64,000 bases of DNA from Watersipora subatra (GCF_963576615.1 NC_088715.1:57409302-57473301); one strand, 5' to 3'. Counted from the first letter of the stretch, positions 19,197 to 31,445 are shown. Notes: a model not told the origin generated them from the sequence alone. Translations and numbers: made by a program.

Positions 19197-22100
19197 ATGG
19201 ATACACCACAACTACACTGCGTCACAGTCAATGTGAATGGAGTAGCTGAGTATGCGAAACGAAACCTAGTTGTTTCGGAATTACGCAGAATCAAAGCAGA
19301 TATTTTTTTTCTACAAGAAACCCACTGTAGAAACATTTCAGAGTGGGATGGCCCCTCCTTTTTCAGTTTTTTTTCCAACAGGTCCGCCGGATGCGGTTTT
19401 CTTTTCAGACCAGGACTAAATTTCACCACCCTGGCTCGCCGGTCAGACAGTGAGGGGAGGTACTGCGTTGTCGACATCAACTTGAGCGGACATAAGTTCC
19501 GTTTAGTAAACTTGTATGCCCCCAATGAGCCGCACAGGCGCAAGTCCTTTTTTGAGCAGGTTGTCCCGGAGCTTCTCGATTCCAGTTTTCACATTATACT
19601 AGCGGGTGACTTCAACTGCGTCGAATCGCGAGAGTTGGACACCCGAAACCACTCCCCTTTTTCCCAGTGCGAGGTGGGCGCCCATCCCCTACAGAATTTA
19701 TGTGAGAGCGTCGGTATGGTCGACATCTGGAGAAAACTAAACCCCAACAAAAAATCCTTCACTTGGTCCAACCGAAATGGTGAACAGGCTAGTAGACTAG
19801 ACAGGGTCTATGCAAATCCTGCGCTGGTGGACAGCTGCAATATCACCCTTTTTCCCTTTTCTGACCACTCTGTAGTAGAATTTTTTATTGAAACACCCGA
19901 CTCTTCCCCCATCCCTGGAGGGACAAGACCCCCTTGGAGGCTGAACACTTCTGTTCTTGAGTGTGAAAATTACAAAGAGATCATCACCAAACTTATCACT
20001 GATACGCGCACACTTAAGCTTGCTTTCCCGACAGTGAGTGAGTGGTGGGATGAGCTCAAACGGCGTGTCAAACACGAAACCATCAAGTTCTGCAGCCGGA
20101 GGAGGCGAACAGAAAGGGAGAGGGAGCGTGCGCTCAGGGAAGAACTAGAAAATCTAGAACCTGCCGCCGACCAAGGGAGAGGTTCGGAAATTAGAGGGGA
20201 GTTGGTGTTTTTAAGCGAGAGCAAGGCGAGGGGCCTGGCGATTAGGGCCAGGGTCGACGCTGAACTTTTCGATGAAAAGTGCACAAGTTTCTTTTTTTCC
20301 AGAATCAGAGAGCGCAGGGGGAAGAATGCGGTGGAAAGGGTGAGGGAGCATTTGGGGACAGTCGTTGAGGGGCCTCTGGAGGTGTCACGAGCCTTCCAGG
20401 GGTTCTACCAGCGACTGCACACAAAGAAAGACAACGACCCCCTTTTACAAGATTTCATTTTACGGGAAACGACACCACCCGAAGGGACCCTCTATGGCCC
20501 AGAAGAAATTTCATTTCACCAAGAAGACCTTGAGAAGGTTTTGAGAAACACTCGAACCAACAAGTCCCCTGGACCAGACGGCCTGCCGGCAGAGTTTTAC
20601 AAGACCTTTTTTTCCGAACTCTGTGAAGACCTTTTGGATGTTTTTCGAGATATCAGAACAACAGGAGTTTTGCCACAGTCTATGAGGGAAGCGACTACAG
20701 TCTTAATTAAAAAGGCTGGCGACCCTCTAGACATGGCAAACCAAAGGCCAATCTCACTTTTGAATAGTGACCTAAAACTCTTTTCAAAATACATCAATGA
20801 AATTTTTTTGACGGATGCACTCCAGCGGGTGGTGAGCCCAGAGCAGCTCTGTGGAGTGAAGGGGAGGTCGATGCAAGATGGGCTGGCGCTCGTCCGGGAC
20901 TGCGTCCAGTACAGCCAAGAACGGAGAGTGTCGGGCTATCTTGTATCCCTTGACCAAAAGAAGGCTTTTGATATGGTGGACCATGATTTCCTTTTTAAAT
21001 CCATGCGAAAAATGGGCTTTCGAGACGGCATAGTGGAACTCATCAAAATTCTTTATTCCAACATTTCCACTAAAATACAGATAAATGGCATTCTTTCAGA
21101 GCCGGTAAGGATCGAAAGAGGAGTGCGACAAGGCTGTCCGCTTTCCCCCTCTCTTTACATTTTGTACGCCCAAACTTTTCTAAATTATTTTCGCCAGGGA
21201 GGAATGGAGGGTATCCCCCTACCAAACCACACTATTTTGAAAGTCTCCGCATACGCGGACGACCTCCTTTTTTTTTGCAGGGACAAAGGGGATGTGACCA
21301 AAGTCTTTGATTTTTTTGAGAAAGTGAGGGAGGCCACAGGCAGCACGCTTAACATGGGGAAAACCTCGATACTTTCCCTGTTTCGCAGTGAACACATGGA
21401 GCATTTGGTGAGCTGCCTTAAGGTTTACGGTGTTCTTTTTACTAGCGGGCACTACAGGGAATCACTAAGAGCAAACGAAGGTGTCATGAACACAAAAGTG
21501 GCAGGGAAAATCGAGAAACTTTCTCGCCTTAACCTGTCACTCCCAGGGAAAGTACTTCTTGCGAATACTACCATTTTTCCCCTTCTTTATCATACCTGTT
21601 CAGTTTTTCTTCCTAGCAACCCTTTTTTCCAATCTATCGAAAGACAAATTTTTTCCTTTTTATGGAATGGTGGCAGGGAGGCCGTCGCGAGATCGCGAGT
21701 AGGCACGCCCAAAGAACTAGGAGGACTTGGCCTGGAAAGTATTCAGGCCAAGTGTCACGCTTTTTTCTTGACCCATAATTTTTTGAGACCCTCGAGTGAA
21801 TCTTTTTCCCACCAGAGATCTGGGCTTTTCAGATTTTTTTTTGGCCTTCAAGGCAGACCACTGTCTCCTATCATATACAAAGTTTCTGAAGCACACAATG
21901 CCGAATTGTCCGGAGCCTACAGAACCTTACAGGAGCTGATAGAAAAGGTGAAGCTGAAAATGTTGGAGGTGATCCCATTAATCCCCTCAGTTCGCCAAGT
22001 TTATATATGGTTCAAAGGGGAACACCCCCTTCTCCAACTAAAACTCACGGGTTTGTCCATAAAAGAAACAGAAAGAAGAGGAATTTTTGAGGTTTGGTGT

Positions 22101-22601
22101 AGCTCACAGGTGGGGACCAAAGCAAAATGCTTCATGTGGAGGCTGGCGATGGGAGGCCTGAAAACCGGGGATTTTGTGCAAAAGTACAAAATCCCAGGAA
22201 TAAGGACAGAGTGTCAGTTTTGCAGAAGAGAGCTCGAGACGGTCATTCATCTTTTTTGCAAATGTCCCAGACTAGCCTTTTTGCGGGACAAACTGTCACA
22301 TTTCGCTGGTTCACTCGACGCTGAAACAGGGGAAAGTGAGCTATTTTTTTGCACCGGAATAGTTGCCAAAGCCCCAATTTTTTGCGCTAAAACGCACATT
22401 TTTTCTGCAGTGGCAGAGGTATATGGAATCCTGTGGCAGTGCAGGAATGACATCCTTTTTCGGAGGAGTGGGGAAGAAAAGCTGGTAAAGCTGGAAGCTC
22501 TCACGGACCACATTTTGAAGAGGCGGAGAGAAAACCTCCCAGAAAGATTGATAGATCTCGCCAGAGATCGCGAGCAAGTGGCAAAAGTAATGCAGCAATG
22601 A
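19197..22601 (+). CDS. LINE ORF2: APE-type endonuclease and reverse transcriptase
   Basis: A 1134-residue protein for target-primed reverse transcription. I chose the ATG at 19197, the first in frame, with A at -3 and G at +4; translation begins MDTPQLHCVTVNVNG. Residues 1-232 are an APE-type endonuclease: VNVNG (11-15), QETH (40-43), NLYAPN (105-110), GDFN (137-140), RLDRVY (200-205) and SDHSVV (222-227). The reverse transcriptase spans about 430-760: NKSPGPDG (455-462), NQRPISLL (515-522), the first catalytic Asp in SLDQKKAFD (586, with D592), GVRQGCPLSP (642-651) and YADD (686-689). GGLGL (842-846) is typical of the L1/Tx1 group. A CX2CX8HX4C finger lies at 1006-1023. No RNase H domain is seen. 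No key residue is missing. Confidence 0.95.
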   Translation: MDTPQLHCVTVNVNGVAEYAKRNLVVSELRRIKADIFFLQETHCRNISEWDGPSFFSFFSNRSAGCGFLFRPGLNFTTLARRSDSEGRYCVVDINLSGHKFRLVNLYAPNEPHRRKSFFEQVVPELLDSSFHIILAGDFNCVESRELDTRNHSPFSQCEVGAHPLQNLCESVGMVDIWRKLNPNKKSFTWSNRNGEQASRLDRVYANPALVDSCNITLFPFSDHSVVEFFIETPDSSPIPGGTRPPWRLNTSVLECENYKEIITKLITDTRTLKLAFPTVSEWWDELKRRVKHETIKFCSRRRRTERERERALREELENLEPAADQGRGSEIRGELVFLSESKARGLAIRARVDAELFDEKCTSFFFSRIRERRGKNAVERVREHLGTVVEGPLEVSRAFQGFYQRLHTKKDNDPLLQDFILRETTPPEGTLYGPEEISFHQEDLEKVLRNTRTNKSPGPDGLPAEFYKTFFSELCEDLLDVFRDIRTTGVLPQSMREATTVLIKKAGDPLDMANQRPISLLNSDLKLFSKYINEIFLTDALQRVVSPEQLCGVKGRSMQDGLALVRDCVQYSQERRVSGYLVSLDQKKAFDMVDHDFLFKSMRKMGFRDGIVELIKILYSNISTKIQINGILSEPVRIERGVRQGCPLSPSLYILYAQTFLNYFRQGGMEGIPLPNHTILKVSAYADDLLFFCRDKGDVTKVFDFFEKVREATGSTLNMGKTSILSLFRSEHMEHLVSCLKVYGVLFTSGHYRESLRANEGVMNTKVAGKIEKLSRLNLSLPGKVLLANTTIFPLLYHTCSVFLPSNPFFQSIERQIFSFLWNGGREAVARSRVGTPKELGGLGLESIQAKCHAFFLTHNFLRPSSESFSHQRSGLFRFFFGLQGRPLSPIIYKVSEAHNAELSGAYRTLQELIEKVKLKMLEVIPLIPSVRQVYIWFKGEHPLLQLKLTGLSIKETERRGIFEVWCSSQVGTKAKCFMWRLAMGGLKTGDFVQKYKIPGIRTECQFCRRELETVIHLFCKCPRLAFLRDKLSHFAGSLDAETGESELFFCTGIVAKAPIFCAKTHIFSAVAEVYGILWQCRNDILFRRSGEEKLVKLEALTDHILKRRRENLPERLIDLARDREQVAKVMQQ

Positions 22602-22987
22602 AGGCTGAAAAAGACTCAACTTTCTCTGCCGATTACCCTCATCCTTTTTGCTTTTTTGTTAAATTTTGTGAGGTCAACTTTACAACAGACCGCGAGGCAC
22701 AAGTTTCCCTCTATATTTGCAAAGTTCGTTTTGTTTTCTTGGTTATTTTTTTACGGGCAGGCGAGGTTGCGTGTTGGTGTAGTCTGTCCGAGAGAGGAAG
22801 GTTCAACAGGCAACGCCTTCGAACCTTTCTCTCTGAAACCCCTCTGCTTCGGCGGAGGGGGTTTGAAGAGTGAACAATTAAAACACAAGTATTTTCTTTT
22901 CACCTCTTTTCTGATGTATGAGTAGTTTTAGACCATTCGGTCCTTTTTGCTGACAAACTAGATTAATTTTCACTCTTCAAACAGGAG
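22602..22987 (+). other. LINE 3' UTR
   Basis: A 386-bp untranslated tail holding a 12-bp hairpin (22836-22864), a possible ATTAAA poly(A) signal (22877-22882) and a small GACC/GGTC stem near 22931. It ends AAACAGGAG right before U2 nucleotide 38. The last nine bases are shared with the 315-bp element. Confidence 0.8.
22836..22864 (+). other. LINE 3' UTR hairpin with cUUCGg tetraloop
   Basis: AAACCCCTCTGC pairs with GCGGAGGGGGTTT around a TTCG loop, with one bulged G. The very stable cUUCGg loop suggests a real RNA structure, a candidate binding site for the element's own reverse transcriptase. Confidence 0.6.
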
Positions 22988-23851
22988 TATCTGTTCTAAT
23001 CAGTTTAATATCTGATTCGCGGCGCATCGCGCCGCTACGATATTAATCTGATTTTTGGAACGAGATGGAGCGCGGAAGCTTGCTTCGGCTCCGTCACGGG
23101 TTGTCTCGGTATCGCAGTACCTCCGAGCACGGCCCACTCCCCTCGTCGGGAGGCACGAAACGAAAGATAAACTGAACCTACCTACTCGCCTACCTACTCG
23201 CCTACCTACCTACCTACCTACCTACCTACCCACGCGCCTACCGGAAAAAAATCTTTTGCCGCGAGGCGGCGCTTTAAATTAACGCGCTTAGCGCGTAAAT
23301 TCTTCCCGAATTCGCGAAAAAAACGACGCGGAGCGCGAGGGGGACAGCTCCGATTTTAACTAGGCGAAAAGCGTGAAAGCGAGGCGCCGGCGACTACGCG
23401 GGCGCTTCTTCGACGCCCGTTAGCCGCGCCGACTAGCGTTCGCCGCGATCGAGCGCCCGTTTCGCGCGCGTTCGCTTTCGACTAAGCGCTCAGCCGTCGC
23501 TCCGAAACTTTCGTCGCCGCCTCCGCCCTCGCCCTCTTTCCCCGGTCACGCGCTCGCGCATCGCCAGCCCTTCGCCTACGTTTATTTCTATAGACGTTGG
23601 GTGTTGGGTGTTGGGTGTTGGGTGTTGGGTGTTGGGTGTTGGGTGTTGGGTGTTGGGTGTTGGGTGTTGGGTGTTGGGTGTTGGGTGTTGGGTGTTGGGG
23701 TGTTCGGGGTGAGCGGGTGGCGAGCGGACAGACGAGAGACCGCAAAGGTTTCGTTCGGGGCGGAAATCGCCCGAGACGAACCGACCCGTTCTATCTACGC
23801 GCTTCTTTAGTAGTCGAAAACTACGAATAATGAAAACTTTGATCTACATTT

Positions 23852-23891
<40 letters not shown>

Positions 23892-24505
23892 CAGAAATAG
23901 CCTTAACGAAGGGCGGGGAGGGGGAGGGGGGACGACTTCGAAAGAATGACCAAGACGAGTAGACTCCTCGCTACTCTACCCGCGACGAGATTAGAAGCGT
24001 TATTACGTAACTAGCTAGGAGAAACGAAAAGGCTAGCACTCGCGTATAGGCTTAACGAAGAGAGGGAGACGACTTCGAAAGAGAAAGGCCGGTGAGAATA
24101 GCTTCGGTACTACCCGCGTCGAGATTAGAAGCGTTATTACGTAACTAGCTAGGAGAAGCGAATAGGCCACTCTCGGCGCGCGCGAATGCCGAAATCCTTT
24201 AATTACATCTATACCGTAAAGAGAGTAAAGGCGAATCTAAAAGTTTTCTAAATACGCCGAAGGGAGTTTAAAAGTTGGCGCTTTCGCGCCAGTTACTGAA
24301 CGGGACGAGCGAGAGACCGACTCCGAACTAGTCGAGGTAGGCCGGACCGCTTCGGCGAGACGGGCGGACCGGAAAAAACGCGACTAGTCTTCGGCCCCGG
24401 CGAGGCCTCTCGGTTTCTTCGAGCGGCTCGTTCGCCCTAAACGGGGACACTCGCTCGGCGGCGAATCGGCCGCGACTGAGCGACGGACAGCCGTCCGGGC
24501 AATTT

Positions 24506-24692
24506 ATCGCTTCTCGGCCTATTGGCTAAGATCAAAGTGTAGTATCTGTTCTAATCAGTTTAATATCTGATTCGCGGCGCATCGCGCCGCTACGATATTA
24601 ATCTGATTTTTGGAACGAGATGGAGCGCGGAAGCTTGCTTCGGCTCCGTCACGGGTTGTCTCGGTATCGCAGTACCTCCGAGCACGGCCCAC
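24506..24692 (+). ncRNA. U2 snRNA, copy 13
   Basis: Uninterrupted. The upstream palindrome is changed to GGACAGCCGTCC. The spacer 24693-26004 has a short heptamer tract. Confidence 0.96.
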
Positions 24693-25325
24693 TCCCCTCG
24701 TCGGGAGGCACGAAACGAAAGATAAACTGAACCTACCTACTCGCCTACCTACTCGCCTACCTACCTACCTACCTACCTACCCACGCGCCTACCGGAAAAA
24801 AATCTTTTGCCGCGAGGCGGCGCTTTAAATTAACGCGCTTAGCGCGTAAATTCTTCCCGAATTCGCGAAAAAAACGACGCGGAGCGCGAGGGGGACAGCT
24901 CCGATTTTAACTAGGCGAAAAGCGTGAAAGCGAGGCGCCGGCGACTACGCGGGCGCTTCTTCGACGCCCGTTAGCCGCGCCGACTAGCGTTCGCCGCGAT
25001 CGAGCGCCCGTTTCGCGCGCGTTCGCTTTCGACTAAGCGCTCAGCCGTCGCTCCGAAACTTTCGTCGCCGCCTCCGCCCTCGCCCTCTTTCCCCGGTCAC
25101 GCGCTCGCGCATCGCCAGCCCTTCGCCTACGTTTATTTCTATAGACGTTGGGTGTTGGGTGTTGGGGTGTTGGGGTGTTCGGGGTGAGCGGGTGGCGAGC
25201 GGACAGACGAGAGACCGCAAAGGTTTCGTTCGGGGCGGAAATCGCCCGAGACGAACCGACCCGTTCTATCTACGCGCTTCTTTAGTAGTCGAAAACTACG
25301 AATAATGAAAACTTTGATCTACATT

Positions 25326-25390
<65 letters not shown>

Positions 25391-26004
25391 CAGAAATAGC
25401 CTTAACGAAGGGCGGGGAGGGGGAGGGGGGACGACTTCGAAAGAATGACCAAGACGAGTAGACTCCTCGCTACTCTACCCGCGACGAGATTAGAAGCGTT
25501 ATTACGTAACTAGCTAGGAGAAACGAAAAGGCTAGCACTCGCGTATAGGCTTAACGAAGAGAGGGAGACGACTTCGAAAGAGAAAGGCCGGTGAGAATAG
25601 CTTCGGTACTACCCGCGTCGAGATTAGAAGCGTTATTACGTAACTAGCTAGGAGAAGCGAATAGGCCACTCTCGGCGCGCGCGAATGCCGAAATCCTTTA
25701 ATTACATCTATACCGTAAAGAGAGTAAAGGCGAATCTAAAAGTTTTCTAAATACGCCGAAGGGAGTTTAAAAGTTGGCGCTTTCGCGCCAGTTACTGAAC
25801 GGGACGAGCGAGAGACCGACTCCGAACTAGTCGAGGTAGGCCGGACCGCTTCGGCGAGACGGGCGGACCGGAAAAAACGCGACTAGTCTTCGGCCCCGGC
25901 GAGGCCTCTCGGTTTCTTCGAGCGGCTCGTTCGCCCTAAACGGGGACACTCGCTCGGCGGCGAATCGGCCGCGACTGAGCGACGGACGGCCGTCCGGGCA
26001 ATTT

Positions 26005-26191
26005 ATCGCTTCTCGGCCTATTGGCTAAGATCAAAGTGTAGTATCTGTTCTAATCAGTTTAATATCTGATTCGCGGCGCATCGCGCCGCTACGATATTAA
26101 TCTGATTTTTGGAACGAGATGGAGCGCGGAAGCTTGCTTCGGCTCCGTCACGGGTTGTCTCGGTATCGCAGTACCTCCGAGCACGGCCCAC
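26005..26191 (+). ncRNA. U2 snRNA, copy 14
   Basis: Uninterrupted. The spacer 26192-27569 has about 12 heptamers (about 26650-26738) and a long TA tract. Confidence 0.96.
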
Positions 26192-26890
26192 TCCCCTCGT
26201 CGGGAGGCACGAAACGAAAGATAAACTGAACCTACCTACTCGCCTACCTACTCGCCTACCTACCTACCTACCTACCTACCTACCCACGCGCCTACCGGAA
26301 AAAAATCTTTTGCCGCGAGGCGGCGCTTTAAATTAACGCGCTTAGCGCGTAAATTCTTCCCGAATTCGCGAAAAAAACGACGCGGAGCGCGAGGGGGACA
26401 GCTCCGATTTTAACTAGGCGAAAAGCGTGAAAGCGAGGCGCCGGCGACTACGCGGGCGCTTCTTCGACGCCCGTTAGCCGCGCCGACTAGCGTTCGCCGC
26501 GATCGAGCGCCCGTTTCGCGCGCGTTCGCTTTCGACTAAGCGCTCAGCCGTCGCTCCGAAACTTTCGTCGCCGCCTCCGCCCTCGCCCTCTTTCCCCGGT
26601 CACGCGCTCGCGCATCGCCAGCCCTTCGCCTACGTTTATTTCTATAGACGTTGGGTGTTGGGTGTTGGGTGTTGGGTGTTGGGTGTTGGGTGTTGGGTGT
26701 TGGGTGTTGGGTGTTGGGTGTTGGGTGTTGGGTGTTGGGGTGTTCGGGGTGAGCGGGTGGCGAGCGGACAGACGAGAGACCGCAAAGGTTTCGTTCGGGG
26801 CGGAAATCGCCCGAGACGAACCGACCCGTTCTATCTACGCGCTTCTTTAGTAGTCGAAAACTACGAATAATGAAAACTTTGATCTACATT

Positions 26891-26955
<65 letters not shown>

Positions 26956-27569
26956 CAGAAATAGCCTTAACGAAGGGCGGGGAGGGGGAGGGGGGACGAC
27001 TTCGAAAGAATGACCAAGACGAGTAGACTCCTCGCTACTCTACCCGCGACGAGATTAGAAGCGTTATTACGTAACTAGCTAGGAGAAACGAAAAGGCTAG
27101 CACTCGCGTATAGGCTTAACGAAGAGAGGGAGACGACTTCGAAAGAGAAAGGCCGGTGAGAATAGCTTCGGTACTACCCGCGTCGAGATTAGAAGCGTTA
27201 TTACGTAACTAGCTAGGAGAAGCGAATAGGCCACTCTCGGCGCGCGCGAATGCCGAAATCCTTTAATTACATCTATACCGTAAAGAGAGTAAAGGCGAAT
27301 CTAAAAGTTTTCTAAATACGCCGAAGGGAGTTTAAAAGTTGGCGCTTTCGCGCCAGTTACTGAACGGGACGAGCGAGAGACCGACTCCGAACTAGTCGAG
27401 GTAGGCCGGACCGCTTCGGCGAGACGGGCGGACCGGAAAAAACGCGACTAGTCTTCGGCCCCGGCGAGGCCTCTCGGTTTCTTCGAGCGGCTCGTTCGCC
27501 CTAAACGGGGACACTCGCTCGGCGGCGAATCGGCCGCGACTGAGCGACGGACGGCCGTCCGGGCAATTT

Positions 27570-27756
27570 ATCGCTTCTCGGCCTATTGGCTAAGATCAAA
27601 GTGTAGTATCTGTTCTAATCAGTTTAATATCTGATTCGCGGCGCATCGCGCCGCTACGATATTAATCTGATTTTTGGAACGAGATGGAGCGCGGAAGCTT
27701 GCTTCGGCTCCGTCACGGGTTGTCTCGGTATCGCAGTACCTCCGAGCACGGCCCAC
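27570..27756 (+). ncRNA. U2 snRNA, copy 15
   Basis: Uninterrupted. The spacer 27757-29064 is A type with a short heptamer tract. Confidence 0.96.
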
Positions 27757-28389
27757 TCCCCTCGTCGGGAGGCACGAAACGAAAGATAAACTGAACCTAC
27801 CTACTCGCCTACCTACTCGCCTACCTACCTACCTACCTACCTACCCACGCGCCTACCGGAAAAAAATCTTTTGCCGCGAGGCGGCGCTTTAAATTAACGC
27901 GCTTAGCGCGTAAATTCTTCCCGAATTCGCGAAAAAAACGACGCGGAGCGCGAGGGGGACAGCTCCGATTTTAACTAGGCGAAAAGCGTGAAAGCGAGGC
28001 GCCGGCGACTACGCGGGCGCTTCTTCGACGCCCGTTAGCCGCGCCGACTAGCGTTCGCCGCGATCGAGCGCCCGTTTCGCGCGCGTTCGCTTTCGACTAA
28101 GCGCTCAGCCGTCGCTCCGAAACTTTCGTCGCCGCCTCCGCCCTCGCCCTCTTTCCCCGGTCACGCGCTCGCGCATCGCCAGCCCTTCGCCTACGTTTAT
28201 TTCTATAGACGTTGGGTGTTGGGTGTTGGGGTGTTGGGGTGTTCGGGGTGAGCGGGTGGCGAGCGGACAGACGAGAGACCGCAAAGGTTTCGTTCGGGGC
28301 GGAAATCGCCCGAGACGAACCGACCCGTTCTATCTACGCGCTTCTTTAGTAGTCGAAAACTACGAATAATGAAAACTTTGATCTACATT

Positions 28390-28450
<61 letters not shown>

Positions 28451-29064
28451 CAGAAATAGCCTTAACGAAGGGCGGGGAGGGGGAGGGGGGACGACTTCGA
28501 AAGAATGACCAAGACGAGTAGACTCCTCGCTACTCTACCCGCGACGAGATTAGAAGCGTTATTACGTAACTAGCTAGGAGAAACGAAAAGGCTAGCACTC
28601 GCGTATAGGCTTAACGAAGAGAGGGAGACGACTTCGAAAGAGAAAGGCCGGTGAGAATAGCTTCGGTACTACCCGCGTCGAGATTAGAAGCGTTATTACG
28701 TAACTAGCTAGGAGAAGCGAATAGGCCACTCTCGGCGCGCGCGAATGCCGAAATCCTTTAATTACATCTATACCGTAAAGAGAGTAAAGGCGAATCTAAA
28801 AGTTTTCTAAATACGCCGAAGGGAGTTTAAAAGTTGGCGCTTTCGCGCCAGTTACTGAACGGGACGAGCGAGAGACCGACTCCGAACTAGTCGAGGTAGG
28901 CCGGACCGCTTCGGCGAGACGGGCGGACCGGAAAAAACGCGACTAGTCTTCGGCCCCGGCGAGGCCTCTCGGTTTCTTCGAGCGGCTCGTTCGCCCTAAA
29001 CGGGGACACTCGCTCGGCGGCGAATCGGCCGCGACTGAGCGACGGACAGCCGTCCGGGCAATTT

Positions 29065-29251
29065 ATCGCTTCTCGGCCTATTGGCTAAGATCAAAGTGTA
29101 GTATCTGTTCTAATCAGTTTAATATCTGATTCGCGGCGCATCGCGCCGCTACGATATTAATCTGATTTTTGGAACGAGATGGAGCGCGGAAGCTTGCTTC
29201 GGCTCCGTCACGGGTTGTCTCGGTATCGCAGTACCTCCGAGCACGGCCCAC
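29065..29251 (+). ncRNA. U2 snRNA, copy 16
   Basis: Uninterrupted. It shares the altered palindrome GGACAGCCGTCC with copy 13. The spacer 29252-30559 has a short heptamer tract. Confidence 0.96.
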
Positions 29252-29884
29252 TCCCCTCGTCGGGAGGCACGAAACGAAAGATAAACTGAACCTACCTACT
29301 CGCCTACCTACTCGCCTACCTACCTACCTACCTACCTACCCACGCGCCTACCGGAAAAAAATCTTTTGCCGCGAGGCGGCGCTTTAAATTAACGCGCTTA
29401 GCGCGTAAATTCTTCCCGAATTCGCGAAAAAAACGACGCGGAGCGCGAGGGGGACAGCTCCGATTTTAACTAGGCGAAAAGCGTGAAAGCGAGGCGCCGG
29501 CGACTACGCGGGCGCTTCTTCGACGCCCGTTAGCCGCGCCGACTAGCGTTCGCCGCGATCGAGCGCCCGTTTCGCGCGCGTTCGCTTTCGACTAAGCGCT
29601 CAGCCGTCGCTCCGAAACTTTCGTCGCCGCCTCCGCCCTCGCCCTCTTTCCCCGGTCACGCGCTCGCGCATCGCCAGCCCTTCGCCTACGTTTATTTCTA
29701 TAGACGTTGGGTGTTGGGTGTTGGGGTGTTGGGGTGTTCGGGGTGAGCGGGTGGCGAGCGGACAGACGAGAGACCGCAAAGGTTTCGTTCGGGGCGGAAA
29801 TCGCCCGAGACGAACCGACCCGTTCTATCTACGCGCTTCTTTAGTAGTCGAAAACTACGAATAATGAAAACTTTGATCTACATT

Positions 29885-29945
<61 letters not shown>

Positions 29946-30559
29946 CAGAAATAGCCTTAACGAAGGGCGGGGAGGGGGAGGGGGGACGACTTCGAAAGAA
30001 TGACCAAGACGAGTAGACTCCTCGCTACTCTACCCGCGACGAGATTAGAAGCGTTATTACGTAACTAGCTAGGAGAAACGAAAAGGCTAGCACTCGCGTA
30101 TAGGCTTAACGAAGAGAGGGAGACGACTTCGAAAGAGAAAGGCCGGTGAGAATAGCTTCGGTACTACCCGCGTCGAGATTAGAAGCGTTATTACGTAACT
30201 AGCTAGGAGAAGCGAATAGGCCACTCTCGGCGCGCGCGAATGCCGAAATCCTTTAATTACATCTATACCGTAAAGAGAGTAAAGGCGAATCTAAAAGTTT
30301 TCTAAATACGCCGAAGGGAGTTTAAAAGTTGGCGCTTTCGCGCCAGTTACTGAACGGGACGAGCGAGAGACCGACTCCGAACTAGTCGAGGTAGGCCGGA
30401 CCGCTTCGGCGAGACGGGCGGACCGGAAAAAACGCGACTAGTCTTCGGCCCCGGCGAGGCCTCTCGGTTTCTTCGAGCGGCTCGTTCGCCCTAAACGGGG
30501 ACACTCGCTCGGCGGCGAATCGGCCGCGACTGAGCGACGGACGGCCGTCCGGGCAATTT

Positions 30560-30746
30560 ATCGCTTCTCGGCCTATTGGCTAAGATCAAAGTGTAGTATC
30601 TGTTCTAATCAGTTTAATATCTGATTCGCGGCGCATCGCGCCGCTACGATATTAATCTGATTTTTGGAACGAGATGGAGCGCGGAAGCTTGCTTCGGCTC
30701 CGTCACGGGTTGTCTCGGTATCGCAGTACCTCCGAGCACGGCCCAC
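30560..30746 (+). ncRNA. U2 snRNA, copy 17
   Basis: Uninterrupted. The spacer 30747-32122 has about 12 heptamers (about 31205-31293). Confidence 0.96.
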
Positions 30747-31445
30747 TCCCCTCGTCGGGAGGCACGAAACGAAAGATAAACTGAACCTACCTACTCGCCT
30801 ACCTACTCGCCTACCTACCTACCTACCTACCTACCTACCCACGCGCCTACCGGAAAAAAATCTTTTGCCGCGAGGCGGCGCTTTAAATTAACGCGCTTAG
30901 CGCGTAAATTCTTCCCGAATTCGCGAAAAAAACGACGCGGAGCGCGAGGGGGACAGCTCCGATTTTAACTAGGCGAAAAGCGTGAAAGCGAGGCGCCGGC
31001 GACTACGCGGGCGCTTCTTCGACGCCCGTTAGCCGCGCCGACTAGCGTTCGCCGCGATCGAGCGCCCGTTTCGCGCGCGTTCGCTTTCGACTAAGCGCTC
31101 AGCCGTCGCTCCGAAACTTTCGTCGCCGCCTCCGCCCTCGCCCTCTTTCCCCGGTCACGCGCTCGCGCATCGCCAGCCCTTCGCCTACGTTTATTTCTAT
31201 AGACGTTGGGTGTTGGGTGTTGGGTGTTGGGTGTTGGGTGTTGGGTGTTGGGTGTTGGGTGTTGGGTGTTGGGTGTTGGGTGTTGGGTGTTGGGGTGTTC
31301 GGGGTGAGCGGGTGGCGAGCGGACAGACGAGAGACCGCAAAGGTTTCGTTCGGGGCGGAAATCGCCCGAGACGAACCGACCCGTTCTATCTACGCGCTTC
31401 TTTAGTAGTCGAAAACTACGAATAATGAAAACTTTGATCTACATT

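Larger units (their letters stand above)
17654..22987 (+). mobile_element. U2-specific APE-type LINE (L1/Tx1-like, Keshi-like), apparently full length
   Basis: This 5334-bp element lies in U2 in the same orientation. It has a 330-bp 5' UTR, ORF1 (17984-18991), a 205-bp pyrimidine-rich gap, ORF2 (19197-22601) and a 386-bp 3' UTR ending in AAACAGGAG without poly(A). It has no terminal repeats. The N-terminal APE endonuclease rules out the RLE-type U2 elements (Utopia); the RT motif NKSPGPDGLPAEFY and the YADD box fit the L1/Tx1 group, where U2-specific Keshi has been described. The 3' junction is at U2 nucleotide 37/38. At the 5' side U2 stops at nucleotide 21, or near 32 if AAAGATAAAG is read as altered U2 (TAAGATCAAAG). 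No target-site duplication is visible. Both ORFs are open, so the insertion looks recent and possibly competent. Its base composition is much less GC- and CpG-rich than the host spacer. Confidence 0.93.
17633..23137 (+). pseudogene. U2 snRNA copy 12, split by the LINE
   Basis: U2 nucleotides 1-21 lie at 17633-17653 and nucleotides 38-187 at 22988-23137. Nucleotides 22-37, including most of the branchpoint-recognition sequence, are missing or replaced by the LINE's first bases. The upstream promoter region (about 17420-17632) is intact. The spacer 23138-24505 has a long heptamer tract (about 23596-23698) and the shortest TA tract in the window. Confidence 0.92.

Noticed and set aside
17654-22987. 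Utopia-type U2 element
   Set aside because: Utopia has a C-terminal restriction-like endonuclease; this element has an N-terminal APE domain and no RLE motif that I can see.
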